Source: Corynebacterium coyleae (GTDB lineage Bacteria; Actinomycetota; Actinomycetes; Mycobacteriales; Mycobacteriaceae). From it: a stretch of DNA of 64,000 nucleotides. The stretch lies in NCBI RefSeq assembly GCF_030408635.1, contig NZ_CP047198.1, forward strand, positions 1,488,001 to 1,552,000. The letters run 5' to 3'. Both the position numbers and the translations under genes were made by a program. A model generated the notes under the pieces. The model saw nothing but the letters and a program-made list of their open reading frames with translations, had not been told where the DNA came from and did no database searches. Positions 17,392-27,364 of the stretch are shown piece after piece. Each line of letters opens with the position of its first letter. Within the stretch, counting starts at the first letter, position 1.

Positions 17392-18903
17392 ATGACTACG
17401 AAACCACCACCATCGGAAGCATCAACTCGTCCTAAAGCTGGCGTCATTCCTGACGAAGATGCCGGCTTGCAGAAAGGGCTGTCCACCCGTCAGATCAACA
17501 TGATCGCAATTGGCTCGGCGATCGGTACCGGTCTGTTCCTTGGCGCAGGTTCGCGCCTTGAGGCTGCCGGACCGTCGCTAGCCCTGATGTACCTGCTCTG
17601 CGGTTTCATCGGATACCTCATCCTGCGGAGTCTGGGTGAGCTCATTGTCCACCGTCCAACCTCGGGTTCGTTCGTGTCCTACACTCGCGAATTCTTTGGC
17701 GAGAAGGCCGCATACGTCTCGGGCTGGTTGTACTGGTTCAACTGGGCAGCGACCGCCGTTGCTGACGCGACAGCGCTTGCGATCTACATCCGCTGGTTCG
17801 GCCAGTTCTACGGTTGGATTAACGACATTCCGCAGTGGGTCATCGCACTTGCGATCATCGCTCTTGTGACGGGGATGAATCTCGTCTCGGTGAAGTTCTT
17901 TGGCGAGATGGAGTTCTGGTTCTCCCTGATCAAGGTGGCGTTCCTGCTCACGTTCCTCGCGGTCGGCATCTTCATGGTCATCTTCGGCAATCCGAGTGGT
18001 GATCTGACTGGCCTGACGCTCATCTCCGATCACGGTGGCTGGTTCCCGAACGGCGTACTGCCGGCACTGATCGTGATCCAAGGCGTCGTGTTCGCTTACG
18101 CAGGTATCGAGCTGCTGGGCACGACCTCTGGTGAGGCAAAGAACCCCCGTAAGGACATCCCGAAGGCGATTAATGCTGTTGTCTTCCGCCTGCTGGTGTT
18201 CTACTTCGGCTCCGTGCTCCTGCTGTGCATGCTGCTGCCGTACACCCAGTACTCCGGTGACGAGTCACCGTTTGTGACCTTCTTCAACTCCATCGGCGTG
18301 CCGTACGCCGGTCCTATCACTCAGTTGGTGGTCATCACCGCTGCGTTGTCCTCCCTGAACGCCGGCCTCTACTCCACGGGCCGCATCATGTACTCGCTGT
18401 CCAAGGCCGGTTCCGCACCGCAGTGGGCAGGCAAGGTCACCAAGGGTGGTGTGCCCTACGGTGGCATTCTGATGACCACCGGCGTCGCCCTGTTCGGCGT
18501 TGTGCTCAACTACTTCGTGCCGGAGGCAGCGTTCGAGGTTGTGTTGAATATCGCGGCACTTGGCACGATGGCGTCCTGGGCGGCAATTTCCCTGTCGCAC
18601 ATGCGCTTTGTGCGGCTGGCCCGGCAGGGCAAGTACACCCGTCCGGATTACCGCGCACCATTCTCGCCGTTCACCGATATTGTCTCGCTGCTGTTCCTTG
18701 GGCTGGTTGTCGTGCTCATGGCCTTCGACTACCCAATTGGCACCTGGACACTGATTGTGTCACTGCTGATGTGGCCGGCGCTTGCGTTCGGCTGGTTCAA
18801 GGTCCGCGATCGCGTTGAATTCATCTCGCGTTCGCACGTGAACTACGAGCACGTCACTGGTGAACAAGCACCCGACATTGATCCCCCAATCGTTACCCAT
18901 TAA
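17392..18903 (+). CDS. Amino acid permease, AAT family of the APC superfamily
   Basis: Twelve-helix proton/amino acid symporter of 503 residues. The signature GLSTRQINMIAIGSAIGTG (about residues 29-47) and the LGELIVHRPTSGSFVSYTRE stretch near 82 are AAT-family hallmarks, by eye closest to asparagine/serine/proline permeases such as AnsP, CycA and ProY. The hydrophilic N-terminal 25 residues and the C-terminal tail face the cytoplasm. It starts 35 bases after putA with a GGGAGAA ribosome binding site, so its substrate is most likely proline or ornithine, imported for the enzymes encoded beside it. Confidence 0.9.
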   Translation: MTTKPPPSEASTRPKAGVIPDEDAGLQKGLSTRQINMIAIGSAIGTGLFLGAGSRLEAAGPSLALMYLLCGFIGYLILRSLGELIVHRPTSGSFVSYTREFFGEKAAYVSGWLYWFNWAATAVADATALAIYIRWFGQFYGWINDIPQWVIALAIIALVTGMNLVSVKFFGEMEFWFSLIKVAFLLTFLAVGIFMVIFGNPSGDLTGLTLISDHGGWFPNGVLPALIVIQGVVFAYAGIELLGTTSGEAKNPRKDIPKAINAVVFRLLVFYFGSVLLLCMLLPYTQYSGDESPFVTFFNSIGVPYAGPITQLVVITAALSSLNAGLYSTGRIMYSLSKAGSAPQWAGKVTKGGVPYGGILMTTGVALFGVVLNYFVPEAAFEVVLNIAALGTMASWAAISLSHMRFVRLARQGKYTRPDYRAPFSPFTDIVSLLFLGLVVVLMAFDYPIGTWTLIVSLLMWPALAFGWFKVRDRVEFISRSHVNYEHVTGEQAPDIDPPIVTH

Positions 18904-18934
18904 TCCCCTCACACTTTTGAAAGGAACTGCCCAT

Positions 18935-19963
18935 ATGACTCAACTTGTCGACGTCACCAACATGTGCCGCTGGATCGACCACCACGGTGTGGAGAAGATC
19001 ATCGCCGGCATCCTCGAATACATCGAAAAGGACTTCGTCCGCTGGGAGGAATTTGACAAGATTCCGCGCGTGGCCAGCCACACCCCTATCGGTGTCATCG
19101 AACTGATGCCCACCTCCGACTCAATCGAATACGGATTCAAGTACGTCAACGGCCACCCGTCGAACCCGGCTCGTGGCTTCCAGACTGTGACCGCTTTCGG
19201 TTTCCTGGCTGACGTAGACAACGGCTACCCTACGTTTGAAGCCGAGATGACCTTGCTCACCGCACTTCGTACTGCTGCAACCTCCGCAATGGCGGCAAAG
19301 TACCTCGCGCGCAAGGACTCTGAAGTCATGGCGATGATTGGCTCCGGTTCCCAGTCGGAGTTCCAGGCGCTCGGGTTCCGTGCGGCATTGGGTATCGAGA
19401 AGGTCCGCATCTTCGACATCGACCCGGACGCGATGGAGAAGTTCCGCCGCAATATCGAGCCGCTCGGCATCGAGGTCTACATCGCCGACAGCGTTGAGGA
19501 TGCGCTCGAAGGCGCAGACATCATTACGACCTGCACCGCCGACAAGGCGCAAAACACCATCCTGGATTACTCCCTGGTTCGCCCTGGTGTGCACATCAAT
19601 GGTGTGGGTGGTGACTGCCCGGGCAAGACGGAGCTTGATCCGCGCATTCTTGACGACGCCACCGTGTTCGTCGAATTCCCTCCCCAGACCCGCATCGAGG
19701 GCGAGATCCAAAACAAGGGCGAGGACTTCGAGGTCGTCGAACTGTGGAAGGTCATCGCAGGCAAGGTCCCGGGCCGCTCTAGCGATGAGGAGATCACACT
19801 GTTCGACTCGGTCGGCTTCGCAATCGAGGACTTCTCCGCCCTGCGCTACCTGCGCGACTCGACTGCTGGCACCGACTTCCAGACCTATATTGAGTTGGTC
19901 GCCGATCCGGATGATCCGAAGGACCTGTTCTCCCTGACCACCAAGGTGCTCAGCCCCATGTAG
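18935..19963 (+). CDS. ocd: Ornithine cyclodeaminase
   Basis: Converts L-ornithine to L-proline and ammonia using tightly bound NAD. The ATG at 18935 follows AAAGGA and yields 342 residues (an upstream in-frame start lies inside the permease gene). The substrate-binding segment KYVNGHPSNPARG is at residues 69-81, the Rossmann loop GSGSQSEFQ at 136-144 and the catalytic Asp227 in GGDCPGKTEL. That aspartate and the close fit to the Pseudomonas putida enzyme favour a genuine ornithine cyclodeaminase over the related pyrroline-2-carboxylate reductases or ketimine reductases. With PutA it makes a short route from ornithine to glutamate. Confidence 0.9.
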   Translation: MTQLVDVTNMCRWIDHHGVEKIIAGILEYIEKDFVRWEEFDKIPRVASHTPIGVIELMPTSDSIEYGFKYVNGHPSNPARGFQTVTAFGFLADVDNGYPTFEAEMTLLTALRTAATSAMAAKYLARKDSEVMAMIGSGSQSEFQALGFRAALGIEKVRIFDIDPDAMEKFRRNIEPLGIEVYIADSVEDALEGADIITTCTADKAQNTILDYSLVRPGVHINGVGGDCPGKTELDPRILDDATVFVEFPPQTRIEGEIQNKGEDFEVVELWKVIAGKVPGRSSDEEITLFDSVGFAIEDFSALRYLRDSTAGTDFQTYIELVADPDDPKDLFSLTTKVLSPM

Positions 19964-19982
19964 AGCGCTCTGCCTAACGACG

Positions 19983-20028
19983 AAACGCCGCTGGCCCCGA
20001 ACAGAAAGGTTCGGGGCCAGCGGCGTTT
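19983..20028. terminator. Bidirectional terminator between ocd and ahpD
   Basis: A perfect 20-bp stem (19983-20002 with 20009-20028) has an AGAAAG loop. The arms begin AAACGCCG and end CGGCGTTT, so each strand has a short T-run. It serves the convergent ocd and ahpD genes. Confidence 0.85.
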
Positions 20029-20051
20029 AATCGTCGATACGCGCTAGTGGC

Positions 20052-20576
20052 TTAGCGTGCGTCTTCGATAGTGATCGTCTGGGCAACAGCCTGGACAACA
20101 CCGGCAACCTTGATGGACTCCCAGACCTGCTCCTTGGTCAGGCCTTCCTCGCGGACGGTGTTGGCGTGGGCGACGGCGCAGTGCTCGCAACCATTGATGG
20201 TGGAAACGGCGAGCGACCACAGCTCGAAGTCAGCCTTTTCTACCCCCGGCTTGGAGATGATGTTCATGCGAAGGCCGAACTTCACGTTGGCGTAGTCGTC
20301 ACCCAACCAGCCCTTAGCGCGGTACGCGACGTTGTTCATCGCCATGACAGTGGCCGCACCGAAGGCTGCGTCGATGGCCTCCTCGGAGAGGTGTTCCTTG
20401 GCCTCGTCGGTGATCTCGGAGATGACGGTTGCGTTGCGGGTCGCGGCCGCGGAGGCGACGAGCGTGCCCCACAGTTGCTGCTCATTCAGCTCGGTCGAGC
20501 GGGTCAGCGAACCAAGGTTGAGCTTCTGGTCCTTTGCGTACTCGGGAAGTGCGTTGCGCAGGTTATCGATAGACAT
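20052..20576 (-). CDS. ahpD: Alkyl hydroperoxide reductase AhpD (thiol-disulfide partner of AhpC)
   Basis: Reduces oxidised AhpC, and has weak peroxidase activity of its own; it is linked to dihydrolipoamide in mycobacteria. The 174-residue length and the CEHCAVAH motif place the redox pair at Cys130 and Cys133 with the proton-relay His137, the same numbering as the M. tuberculosis enzyme. The start at 20576 ([10 protein letters not shown]) follows AAAGGAT. It lies 86 bases downstream of ahpC on the same strand, separated by a GC-rich hairpin. Confidence 0.95.
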   Translation of the reverse strand: MSIDNLRNALPEYAKDQKLNLGSLTRSTELNEQQLWGTLVASAAATRNATVISEITDEAKEHLSEEAIDAAFGAATVMAMNNVAYRAKGWLGDDYANVKFGLRMNIISKPGVEKADFELWSLAVSTINGCEHCAVAHANTVREEGLTKEQVWESIKVAGVVQAVAQTITIEDAR

Positions 20577-20604
20577 ACGTTGATCCTTTCAGTTGGTATG
20601 GGAG

Positions 20605-20639
20605 CGCCCCGCCACTCCAGCGTTAAGGAGCGCGGGGCG
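20605..20639 (-). terminator. Intercistronic hairpin between ahpC and ahpD
   Basis: The outer stem pairs CGCCCCGC (20605-20612) with GCGGGGCG (20632-20639), and an inner stem pairs CTCC with GGAG. There is no T-run. It probably acts as an attenuator or a processing/stability element that lowers ahpD relative to ahpC. Confidence 0.5.
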
Positions 20640-20662
20640 GCACGGAAACTAAAGTTCGGGTG

Positions 20663-21259
20663 CTACTTCAGGGACTCCTGGACCACAGCCATCTTGTCGA
20701 TGTTCTTGGTCGGGTCGTTCTTCTGCCAATCGCAAGCGCAGACCTCTTCAGACTGCAGAGCGTCGAGGACACGCAGGACCTCGTCGACGTTACGGCCAAC
20801 AGCGTCCGGGGTGACGGACACGAACTGGATGATGCCGTCCGGGTCGATGATGAAGGTTGCACGGTCTGCGACACCGTCAGCGTTCTCAACACCGAGGGCG
20901 CGGATCAGGTCGTGGCGGATGTCCGAGAACATCGGGAACGGGATGTCCAGCAGTTCCTCGTGGGTTGCACGCCAGTTGAAGTGCGAGAACTCGTTATCGA
21001 TGGAGCCGCCGAGCACCTGGGTGTCGCGGTCCTCGAACTCCTCGTTGAGCTTGCCGAATGCGGCGATCTCGGTCGGGCAAACGAAGGTGAAGTCCTTCGG
21101 GTAGAAGAAGATGACCTTCCACTTGCCCTCGTACTTATCCAGGGAGACGCGCTCGAAGTAGTCGTCCGGGGAAGCAGCGTTAGCTTCCTTCAGGTTGCCA
21201 CCCTTCAGTGCGAGAAGGTCGAACTCCGGAAAACGCTCTCCAACGGTCATGATCGGCAT
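20663..21259 (-). CDS. ahpC: Peroxiredoxin AhpC
   Basis: Two-cysteine peroxiredoxin that reduces hydrogen peroxide, organic peroxides and peroxynitrite. The ATG at 21259 (MPIMTVGERFPEFDLLALKG) gives 198 residues; the open frame upstream is only antisense to oxyR. The peroxidatic Cys61 sits in DFTFVCPTEI, and resolving Cys174/Cys176 in VCACDW, the three-cysteine pattern of actinobacterial AhpC. A GGAGGAT ribosome binding site precedes it. It is divergent from oxyR and followed by ahpD, its reductant. Confidence 0.96.
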   Translation of the reverse strand: MPIMTVGERFPEFDLLALKGGNLKEANAASPDDYFERVSLDKYEGKWKVIFFYPKDFTFVCPTEIAAFGKLNEEFEDRDTQVLGGSIDNEFSHFNWRATHEELLDIPFPMFSDIRHDLIRALGVENADGVADRATFIIDPDGIIQFVSVTPDAVGRNVDEVLRVLDALQSEEVCACDWQKNDPTKNIDKMAVVQESLK

Positions 21260-21331
21260 GATGATCCTCCAAAAGAATCTGGTCAAACGAATGTGTTTCG
21301 GACGTAAAACAGTATGACACAGTTCGCAGAA

Positions 21332-21341
21332 GGTTGCAACC
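21332..21341. promoter_or_regulatory. GGTTGCAACC palindrome in the ahpC-oxyR divergent region
   Basis: A perfect 10-bp palindrome sits in the 115-base divergent region, about 19 bases before a TACTGT -10-like element for ahpC. That is a suitable place for an OxyR contact. The LysR-type T-N11-A pattern cannot be assigned uniquely here. Confidence 0.35.
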
Positions 21342-21374
21342 AAAAACCTATTAGCCGGTGTAGGATTCATAAGT

Positions 21375-22331
21375 ATGAGCAATCGAGAGTATAAACCGAC
21401 ACTCGCACAGATCCGTACCTTTGTCACGGTTGCAGAACAGAAACACTTTGTGAGCGCAGCAGCGAAACTTGGCATCTCCCAGCCTTCCCTGTCACAGGCT
21501 TTGGCGTCGCTTGAAAATGGTCTTGGCCTGCAACTTATCGAGCGTTCCACCCGGCGCGTGATCGTCACCCCCACCGGTGAAGCGCTGTTGCCATATGCGA
21601 AGGCAACCCTCGACGCTGCCGATGCTTTTCTTGCCCAGTCGCGCGGAGCGCTCGGCGAGCTCGCCGGCCCACTGAACATTGGCATCATCCCTACAATTGC
21701 GCCGTATCTCCTTCCGGGAGTGCTTATTGGGATCGAGGAAAACTACCCGGATTTGGAACCGCGCATCGTAGAAAACCAAACGGATCAACTGTTAAAAATG
21801 TTGCGCGACGGGCAACTCGATCTGGCAGTGCTTGCCACTCCGACGCACGCACCAGGTTTGGAGCAATTGCCGCTTTACGACGAGCCGTTTGTGGCAGTGA
21901 CCAATCCGGACGATCCACTTGCCGGCCGCACCGATCTGGGGCTGGACAGCCTGAAGGACCTCAACCTTTTACTACTGGATGACGGCCACTGTCTCCGGGA
22001 TCAGATTGTGGAGCTGTGCAAGATCGCTGAGGCAACTCCCGGCGCGCGCAAGCATGCTGTGACACGCGCATCGTCACTGACCACGATCGTCCAGTTGGTC
22101 GTGGCAGGGCTGGGGTCAACGTTGATTCCGGCCTCCGCGGTAGGCACTGAGTGCTCTCGCCCCGGAGTCGCTTCCGCAACGTTTGCAAACGGCGTACAGG
22201 CGCAACGCACGGTGAGCTTGGTCTACCGTGCGTCCTCGCAGCGTGTTGCGGAGTTCGAGCAGTTAGGGCGACTCGTGAAGGCTTCGTATGAGCGGGCCCT
22301 GGAATCAGGTAAATCCCTGCTTCCGCGCTAA
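21375..22331 (+). CDS. oxyR: Hydrogen-peroxide sensing LysR-type regulator OxyR
   Basis: Thiol-switch transcription factor. Of its 318 residues, the N-terminal winged helix-turn-helix (ISQPSLSQALASLENGLGLQ) is at 34-53 and the effector domain at 90-310. The two redox cysteines, Cys206 and Cys215 (GHCLRDQIVELC), match the Cys199/Cys208 pair of E. coli OxyR. It is divergent from ahpC-ahpD. In corynebacteria OxyR mostly represses peroxide genes, so it should control ahpC, itself and perhaps catalase or dps elsewhere. hrpA follows after 15 bases. Confidence 0.95.
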   Translation: MSNREYKPTLAQIRTFVTVAEQKHFVSAAAKLGISQPSLSQALASLENGLGLQLIERSTRRVIVTPTGEALLPYAKATLDAADAFLAQSRGALGELAGPLNIGIIPTIAPYLLPGVLIGIEENYPDLEPRIVENQTDQLLKMLRDGQLDLAVLATPTHAPGLEQLPLYDEPFVAVTNPDDPLAGRTDLGLDSLKDLNLLLLDDGHCLRDQIVELCKIAEATPGARKHAVTRASSLTTIVQLVVAGLGSTLIPASAVGTECSRPGVASATFANGVQAQRTVSLVYRASSQRVAEFEQLGRLVKASYERALESGKSLLPR

Positions 22332-22346
22332 GCTCTGCCTCTGGCT

Positions 22347-25300
22347 ATGACTGATCATTCTTCCTCCTCCCCCGCCCCGCCGAAGCCGCAGCTCTACGAT
22401 GCGCTCGATGCTGTACCGATTGCGGATGTTCGACGGTTCCGTAGGCGACTCAAAAATGCGAGCGCGCCGGATGCGCTGCGGGCGATTGGGAAGGATATTG
22501 AGAGGGCACGGGGTGTCGTCGAGAAGCGCGATGCTCTGATCCCTGAAATTACTTACCCGGAAAACCTGCCGGTGTCTGCGCGCCGCGACGACATCATGGA
22601 ACTGGTGCGCGACAACCAGGTCGTTGTTATCGCCGGCGAGACGGGATCGGGCAAGACCACCCAGATTCCAAAGATGCTGCTGGAGATGGGGCGTGGCCGG
22701 CGTGGACTGATTGGACACACGCAGCCGCGCAGACTCGCCGCTCGCACCGTTGCGGAGCGCATCGCCGACGAGCTCGGCCAGGACATCGGTGAATCTGTCG
22801 GCTACGCCATTCGTTTCGACGACAAAGTATCCCCGTCTACTGCGGTCAAGCTGATGACGGACGGCATCTTGCTCACAGAGATGCAGCGCGATCGCTTCCT
22901 CAACGCGTACGACACGATCATTATCGACGAGGCCCACGAGCGCTCACTCAACATCGACTTCCTGCTGGGCTACCTCAAGCGACTGCTGCCCAAGCGGCCG
23001 GACCTCAAGGTGATTGTCACATCTGCGACCATTGACCCGGAGGCATTTGCCAGCCACTTCGCCGACGCCGAGGGCAACCCAGCTCCGATTATCGAGGTCT
23101 CCGGGCGTACTTACCCAGTCGAAATCCGCTATCGACCACTGGTTGAGCAGATTCAGAAAAAAGACGGCTCCATCAAGGAGATTGACACCGACATGATCGA
23201 CGGTGTCGTCGCCGCCTGCAAAGAACTTATGGGTGAGGGCAACGGCGACATTCTGTGTTTCTTCTCTTCAGAGCGCGACATCCGTGACTGCATGGAGGCG
23301 ATTGAGAAGCAGCACTGGCGTGGCGTTGAGGTTGTTCCGCTGTTCGGTCGCCTCTCCAACGCGGAGCAGCACCGTGTGTTCTCCCCACACTCGGGTCGTC
23401 GCATTGTGTTGTCGACAAACATCGCCGAAACGTCTCTGACCGTGCCGGGCATCCACTATGTGGTGGACACTGGCCTGGCGCGTATCTCGAGGTATTCGAC
23501 ACGCACCAAGGTCCAACGTCTGCCTATCGAGGAAATCTCCCAGGCTTCCGCGAACCAGCGTTCGGGCCGATCGGGCCGTACCGCCGACGGCATTGCCATC
23601 CGCCTGTATTCGGAGGAGAACTTCGAAGCGCGCCCAGAGTTCACTGACCCGGAGATTCTGCGCACAAACTTGGCGTCAGTCATCTTGCAGATGATCTCGC
23701 TGCGGCTTGGGGATATCAATGAGTTCCCCTTCATCCAGGCGCCTGACCATAAGGCGGTCCGCGACGGACTTATGCTGCTGCACGAATTGGGGGCGATCTC
23801 GCAAAAAGAACGTGGTGGCGCACCGACCCTCACCAACGTTGGCCGCGATATTTCCCGCATTCCTGTGGACCCCAAGATGGCCCGCATGCTGGTGGAGGCC
23901 AATCGCCTCGGCGTGCTTGATGACGTCACTGTCATCGTCGCAGCCATGACCATCCAGGATGTTCGAGAACGCCCCTTGGAGTACCAGGCCCAGGCCGACC
24001 AAGCACACGCCCGCTTCAAGGACAAAGAGTCCGACTTCCTGTCATCGCTGAAACTGTGGGACTACATCGGCGATTCCCGCGACGAGCTGTCCGGCAACGC
24101 ATTCCGTAAGCGTATGAAGCGCGAGTTCCTCCACTACATGCGCATCCGTGAGTGGCGCGATCTTGTCCGCCAATTGCGCGACGTGGAGCGACAGCTCGGC
24201 TGGTCTCCCGCCGATAGTGTCGCGGGTGAGCGCGATGCAGCTGCAGTCCACCAGTCGCTCTTGACTGGTTTGCTCTCCAATATCGGCGCGCGTGACGGCA
24301 ATTCCAAAGAGTTTCAGGGAGCGCGCGGGACACGGTTTATGGTCTTTCCCGGCTCGTCGCTGGCTAAGCGGCCTCCGGAGTTTCTCATGGCCGCTGAACT
24401 CGTCGAAACGTCACGGCTCTGGGCTCGTGACGTAGCCAAGATCGAACCTGCTTGGGTTGAGCGTGCCGCCGGCGACCTGCTCAAACACTCCTATTCGGAA
24501 CCTGTGTGGTCGCGTAAGCGTTCCGCAGCGATGGTCCACGAAAAATCCATGCTTTACGGCGTGACCATCGTGCGTGATCGGCTTGTTCCCTACCACCGGG
24601 TGGATCCTGCCGCTGCGCGCACAATGTTCATCCGCCACGCGCTGCTGGAGGGCGATTGGAACCGTCACCATAAGTTCATCGACCACAATGAAGCGTTGCT
24701 TGCGGAAGCAGCCGAGGTCGAGGAAAAGGTTCGCCGCCGCGGCCTTGTCGTCGACGAAGATACGTTGTTCGACTTTTACGACGCTCGCCTGCCCGACAAT
24801 GTCACCACCGCTCGCCACTTTGATTCGTGGTGGAAGAAACAGCGTGCGAAAGACAAGCATTATTTGGACTTCGATCCGAACGCATTGCTTGACGACGACA
24901 ACGTTGACGCCTCTGCGACCGCCTTTCCCGAGGCCAAGCGCCAGGGCTCCGTGGAATACGCACTGCGCTACAAGTTCGAACCGGGCGACCCGTTTGATGG
25001 AGTCACTGTCGAGGTACCCGTGCCACTCCTGGCAAACCTTGACCCTGACGGCTTCGATTGGCTCGTCCCAGGCTTGCGCTCTGAACTCGCTGCCGAGATG
25101 ATCCGCACCCTACCGAAGGCGTTACGTAAAACCGTCGTCCCCGCCCCCGACTTTGCGCAGCGTGCACTCGAGGTAATGCCCGAGGACGTCAACACGGACA
25201 TCCCGTTTACTGAAGCGCTCGCCGATGCGCTTCGAAGCGTTGGTGGCCGCGGTATTAACGCCACGGATTTCAACCCCCAGGCGTTGCCACCGCACTTGCA

Positions 25301-26285
25301 GGTTACCTATGCGGCAATCGACCGCCGCGGCAAGATCGTCGACCACGACAAGGATCTCGCAGCGTTAAAACGCCGTCAGGCGGGCAAGATTAAGTCGTCT
25401 GTATCCAAAGCTGGACGCCAATCGGAGTCTGAGTCTGTAAAAAAGTGGACGTCGGACTCGCTCGGCGCTGTACCGGAGACTGTGACCACAACAATCGACG
25501 GTAACGAGGTTGATGCTTACCCAGCACTCGAAGCTACAAAAGACGGTGTCAAGGTCACGGTGCACCCGACGAAGGCTGCTGCCGACGCGTCGATGGTCAC
25601 TGCGACACTGACGTTGCTGTTGCGCGAAATCAGCGTTAATGCGCAGCAGATGACCAAGGGCCTACCGTTGCGCCATAAGGTCGCTGTTGACCGCTATCCC
25701 CATGGCGGAGCAAATGGCCTGGTCGAGGATGCTCGTGTATCGGTGATTCGTGATCTGATGATGTCGCACGGAGGCCCGGTGCGCACTCCGGAGGAGTTCG
25801 ACGCCCTTCTCGCCGAGATTAAGCCACAGGTCTCGGGTGGTGTAAGGCGTGCTGTGGTCAACACTGCTCCAGCGCTTGCCGCGTACGCCGACATTTCGGT
25901 GGAGCTCGATCAGTGGGAGGGGCCTGCGATTGATGACATGCGTTCGCAGCTCGCCTTCTATCTCCCCCGTCACGCGATAACGGTTCATGGGGTGCAGCAC
26001 TTACAGCATTTGCCGCGCTATATCGATGCGATGCGGATCCGGCTGGAGGATATGCGTCTGGACCCGGACCGAGATGCTGACCGCCAGGCAGTTGTCGATG
26101 GGGTGAAACGCTACCTTGCTGATCATATGAAGCGACTTCCCGCACAACGGTCGAAGACGCGGGCCTACAAGGATATTCTTTGGCTCATTGAGGAGTTGCG
26201 GGTCAGTTTGTTCGCGCAGCGACTTGGCACTCCCCGACCGGTCAGCCAGCGCCGGATTGAGAAGAAAATTGATGCGCTGCGCTAG
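22347..26285 (+). CDS. hrpA: ATP-dependent RNA helicase HrpA
   Basis: DEAH-box RNA helicase of 1312 residues; in E. coli HrpA acts on mRNA processing and stalled ribosomes. Motif [14 protein letters not shown], is near residue 97; DEAH ([16 protein letters not shown]) near 195; SAT (VTSATID) near 228; and motif [14 protein letters not shown], near 405. The ratchet and OB-fold regions follow to about 800, and the long C-terminal DUF3418 region makes up the rest. It starts 15 bases after oxyR. Its last bases overlap convergent nrdR by four. Confidence 0.94.
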   Translation: MTDHSSSSPAPPKPQLYDALDAVPIADVRRFRRRLKNASAPDALRAIGKDIERARGVVEKRDALIPEITYPENLPVSARRDDIMELVRDNQVVVIAGETGSGKTTQIPKMLLEMGRGRRGLIGHTQPRRLAARTVAERIADELGQDIGESVGYAIRFDDKVSPSTAVKLMTDGILLTEMQRDRFLNAYDTIIIDEAHERSLNIDFLLGYLKRLLPKRPDLKVIVTSATIDPEAFASHFADAEGNPAPIIEVSGRTYPVEIRYRPLVEQIQKKDGSIKEIDTDMIDGVVAACKELMGEGNGDILCFFSSERDIRDCMEAIEKQHWRGVEVVPLFGRLSNAEQHRVFSPHSGRRIVLSTNIAETSLTVPGIHYVVDTGLARISRYSTRTKVQRLPIEEISQASANQRSGRSGRTADGIAIRLYSEENFEARPEFTDPEILRTNLASVILQMISLRLGDINEFPFIQAPDHKAVRDGLMLLHELGAISQKERGGAPTLTNVGRDISRIPVDPKMARMLVEANRLGVLDDVTVIVAAMTIQDVRERPLEYQAQADQAHARFKDKESDFLSSLKLWDYIGDSRDELSGNAFRKRMKREFLHYMRIREWRDLVRQLRDVERQLGWSPADSVAGERDAAAVHQSLLTGLLSNIGARDGNSKEFQGARGTRFMVFPGSSLAKRPPEFLMAAELVETSRLWARDVAKIEPAWVERAAGDLLKHSYSEPVWSRKRSAAMVHEKSMLYGVTIVRDRLVPYHRVDPAAARTMFIRHALLEGDWNRHHKFIDHNEALLAEAAEVEEKVRRRGLVVDEDTLFDFYDARLPDNVTTARHFDSWWKKQRAKDKHYLDFDPNALLDDDNVDASATAFPEAKRQGSVEYALRYKFEPGDPFDGVTVEVPVPLLANLDPDGFDWLVPGLRSELAAEMIRTLPKALRKTVVPAPDFAQRALEVMPEDVNTDIPFTEALADALRSVGGRGINATDFNPQALPPHLQVTYAAIDRRGKIVDHDKDLAALKRRQAGKIKSSVSKAGRQSESESVKKWTSDSLGAVPETVTTTIDGNEVDAYPALEATKDGVKVTVHPTKAAADASMVTATLTLLLREISVNAQQMTKGLPLRHKVAVDRYPHGGANGLVEDARVSVIRDLMMSHGGPVRTPEEFDALLAEIKPQVSGGVRRAVVNTAPALAAYADISVELDQWEGPAIDDMRSQLAFYLPRHAITVHGVQHLQHLPRYIDAMRIRLEDMRLDPDRDADRQAVVDGVKRYLADHMKRLPAQRSKTRAYKDILWLIEELRVSLFAQRLGTPRPVSQRRIEKKIDALR

Positions 26286-26743
26286 CGATATTCTTCGCGG
26301 TCGCGCCGACGCATAAGCCTGATTTCCGACTCGAAATCGTCGGCACTTTCAAACGACTTATACACAGATGCGAAGCGCAGGTATGCAACCTCGTCAAGCG
26401 CACGAAGTGGCTCGAGTACTGCCAAACCAATCTCGTGAGCAGGAACCTGCGAGCTGCCCTGCGCACGCACGATTTCTTCGACTTCTTGTGCGAGGCGCTT
26501 CAGTGCATCGTCGGAAACGTCCCGACCTTGACATGCACGCCGCACACCAACGATGAGCTTGTCGCGGTCGAACGGCTCACTTACTCCATTACGTTTGACG
26601 ACGGTGAGTACCGCGTTTTCAACAGTGGTGAATCGACCACCGCATTCTGTACATTCACGGCGACGGCGAATTGCAGAGCCTGCTTCGACAAGTCTGGAGT
26701 CAGCGACTCTGGTCTGTTCGTTATGACAGAAGGGGCAATACAT
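26282..26743 (-). CDS. nrdR: Ribonucleotide reductase regulator NrdR
   Basis: Repressor of ribonucleotide reductase genes through NrdR boxes, sensing ATP/dATP. The 153-residue protein starts [17 protein letters not shown] and has a zinc ribbon (CPFC ... CTECGGRF, residues 3-34) followed by an ATP-cone domain ([16 protein letters not shown] at 49-64). Its downstream end overlaps hrpA. It lies 18 bases downstream of divS on the same strand, so SOS induction of divS could read through into nrdR. Confidence 0.95.
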   Translation of the reverse strand: MYCPFCHNEQTRVADSRLVEAGSAIRRRRECTECGGRFTTVENAVLTVVKRNGVSEPFDRDKLIVGVRRACQGRDVSDDALKRLAQEVEEIVRAQGSSQVPAHEIGLAVLEPLRALDEVAYLRFASVYKSFESADDFESEIRLMRRRDREEYR

Positions 26744-26761
26744 AGGGCTCAGACTACCCCT

Positions 26762-27145
26762 CTAGCGGACCACCTCCGAGTCTGCGATGAAAACCGGCTG
26801 GGACGACCCCGGCACCTGGCTTGCATCACTAAACACTCCACCAAACGCAGAGCCGGCTAAAAGCGCTCCAGTCAGCAACGCTGCTAAGACGAAACCTTCC
26901 TTGCCCTCGCGGTGAGATTCGAATGCCTCAGATACATATTCCCGACGTCCATAACCTAGGTTCTCTGTACGCTCACCCTTTCGATCAATAACGTCAAGCG
27001 TTCGAACACCGCTATAAACACCGCTACGATCTCGTCCTGGATTAAGGTCCCACACCTCGACCGGCTGCGCTAACCGAGGCGTCCGAGATACACCGCAATC
27101 GCTCCCATACCCACTGTTCACTGCTGGATTAATCGTTACCGACAT
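26762..27145 (-). CDS. divS: SOS-induced cell division suppressor DivS
   Basis: Membrane-anchored inhibitor of septation during DNA damage, known from C. glutamicum at this exact position. I chose the ATG at 27145 (MSVTINPAVNSGYG, preceded by GAAGGAG) over an in-frame ATG 16 codons upstream inside the SOS-box region; this gives 127 residues. A single hydrophobic segment (GFVLAALLTGALLAGSAFGG) lies at about 85-104, with a short extracytoplasmic tail. I see no LysM domain, unlike the functionally similar YneA of Bacillus. Sequence conservation in the family is low, so the call leans on position and topology. Confidence 0.8.
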   Translation of the reverse strand: MSVTINPAVNSGYGSDCGVSRTPRLAQPVEVWDLNPGRDRSGVYSGVRTLDVIDRKGERTENLGYGRREYVSEAFESHREGKEGFVLAALLTGALLAGSAFGGVFSDASQVPGSSQPVFIADSEVVR

Positions 27146-27187
27146 TTCACTCTCCTTCAATCTCGTGCACCACTGTACGAATGCACT

Positions 27188-27293
27188 CGACATGTTCGAA
27201 TATGTAATCGTTTGTATGTTCGACTCCGCTTACACGTTCGATTTATAGCAAAGCGAGCAAACACTGTCTAGCCCAAAGTGGAAAATATCGAAC
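27188..27293. promoter_or_regulatory. LexA-type half sites in the divS-lexA divergent region
   Basis: GTTCGA occurs at 27194-27199, 27218-27223 and 27236-27241, and TCGAAC at 27288-27293. TCGACATGTTCGA (27187-27199) and the 16-mer at 27208-27223 resemble the corynebacterial SOS box (TCGAA, spacer, TGTTCGA) with degenerate left halves. The arrangement fits autoregulated lexA and SOS-induced divS. Confidence 0.65.
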
Positions 27294-27364
27294 AAACTTG
27301 CCCTCTCTGGTAGGTTCTATGCCTACAGACCTAGAAACAGAGACACGCGGAAAGAAGAAAAGCA

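Noticed and set aside
21260-21688. N-terminal extension of ahpC reaching into oxyR
   Set aside because: The peroxiredoxin domain begins at the ATG at 21259 with a good ribosome binding site; upstream residues are antisense to the OxyR DNA-binding domain.
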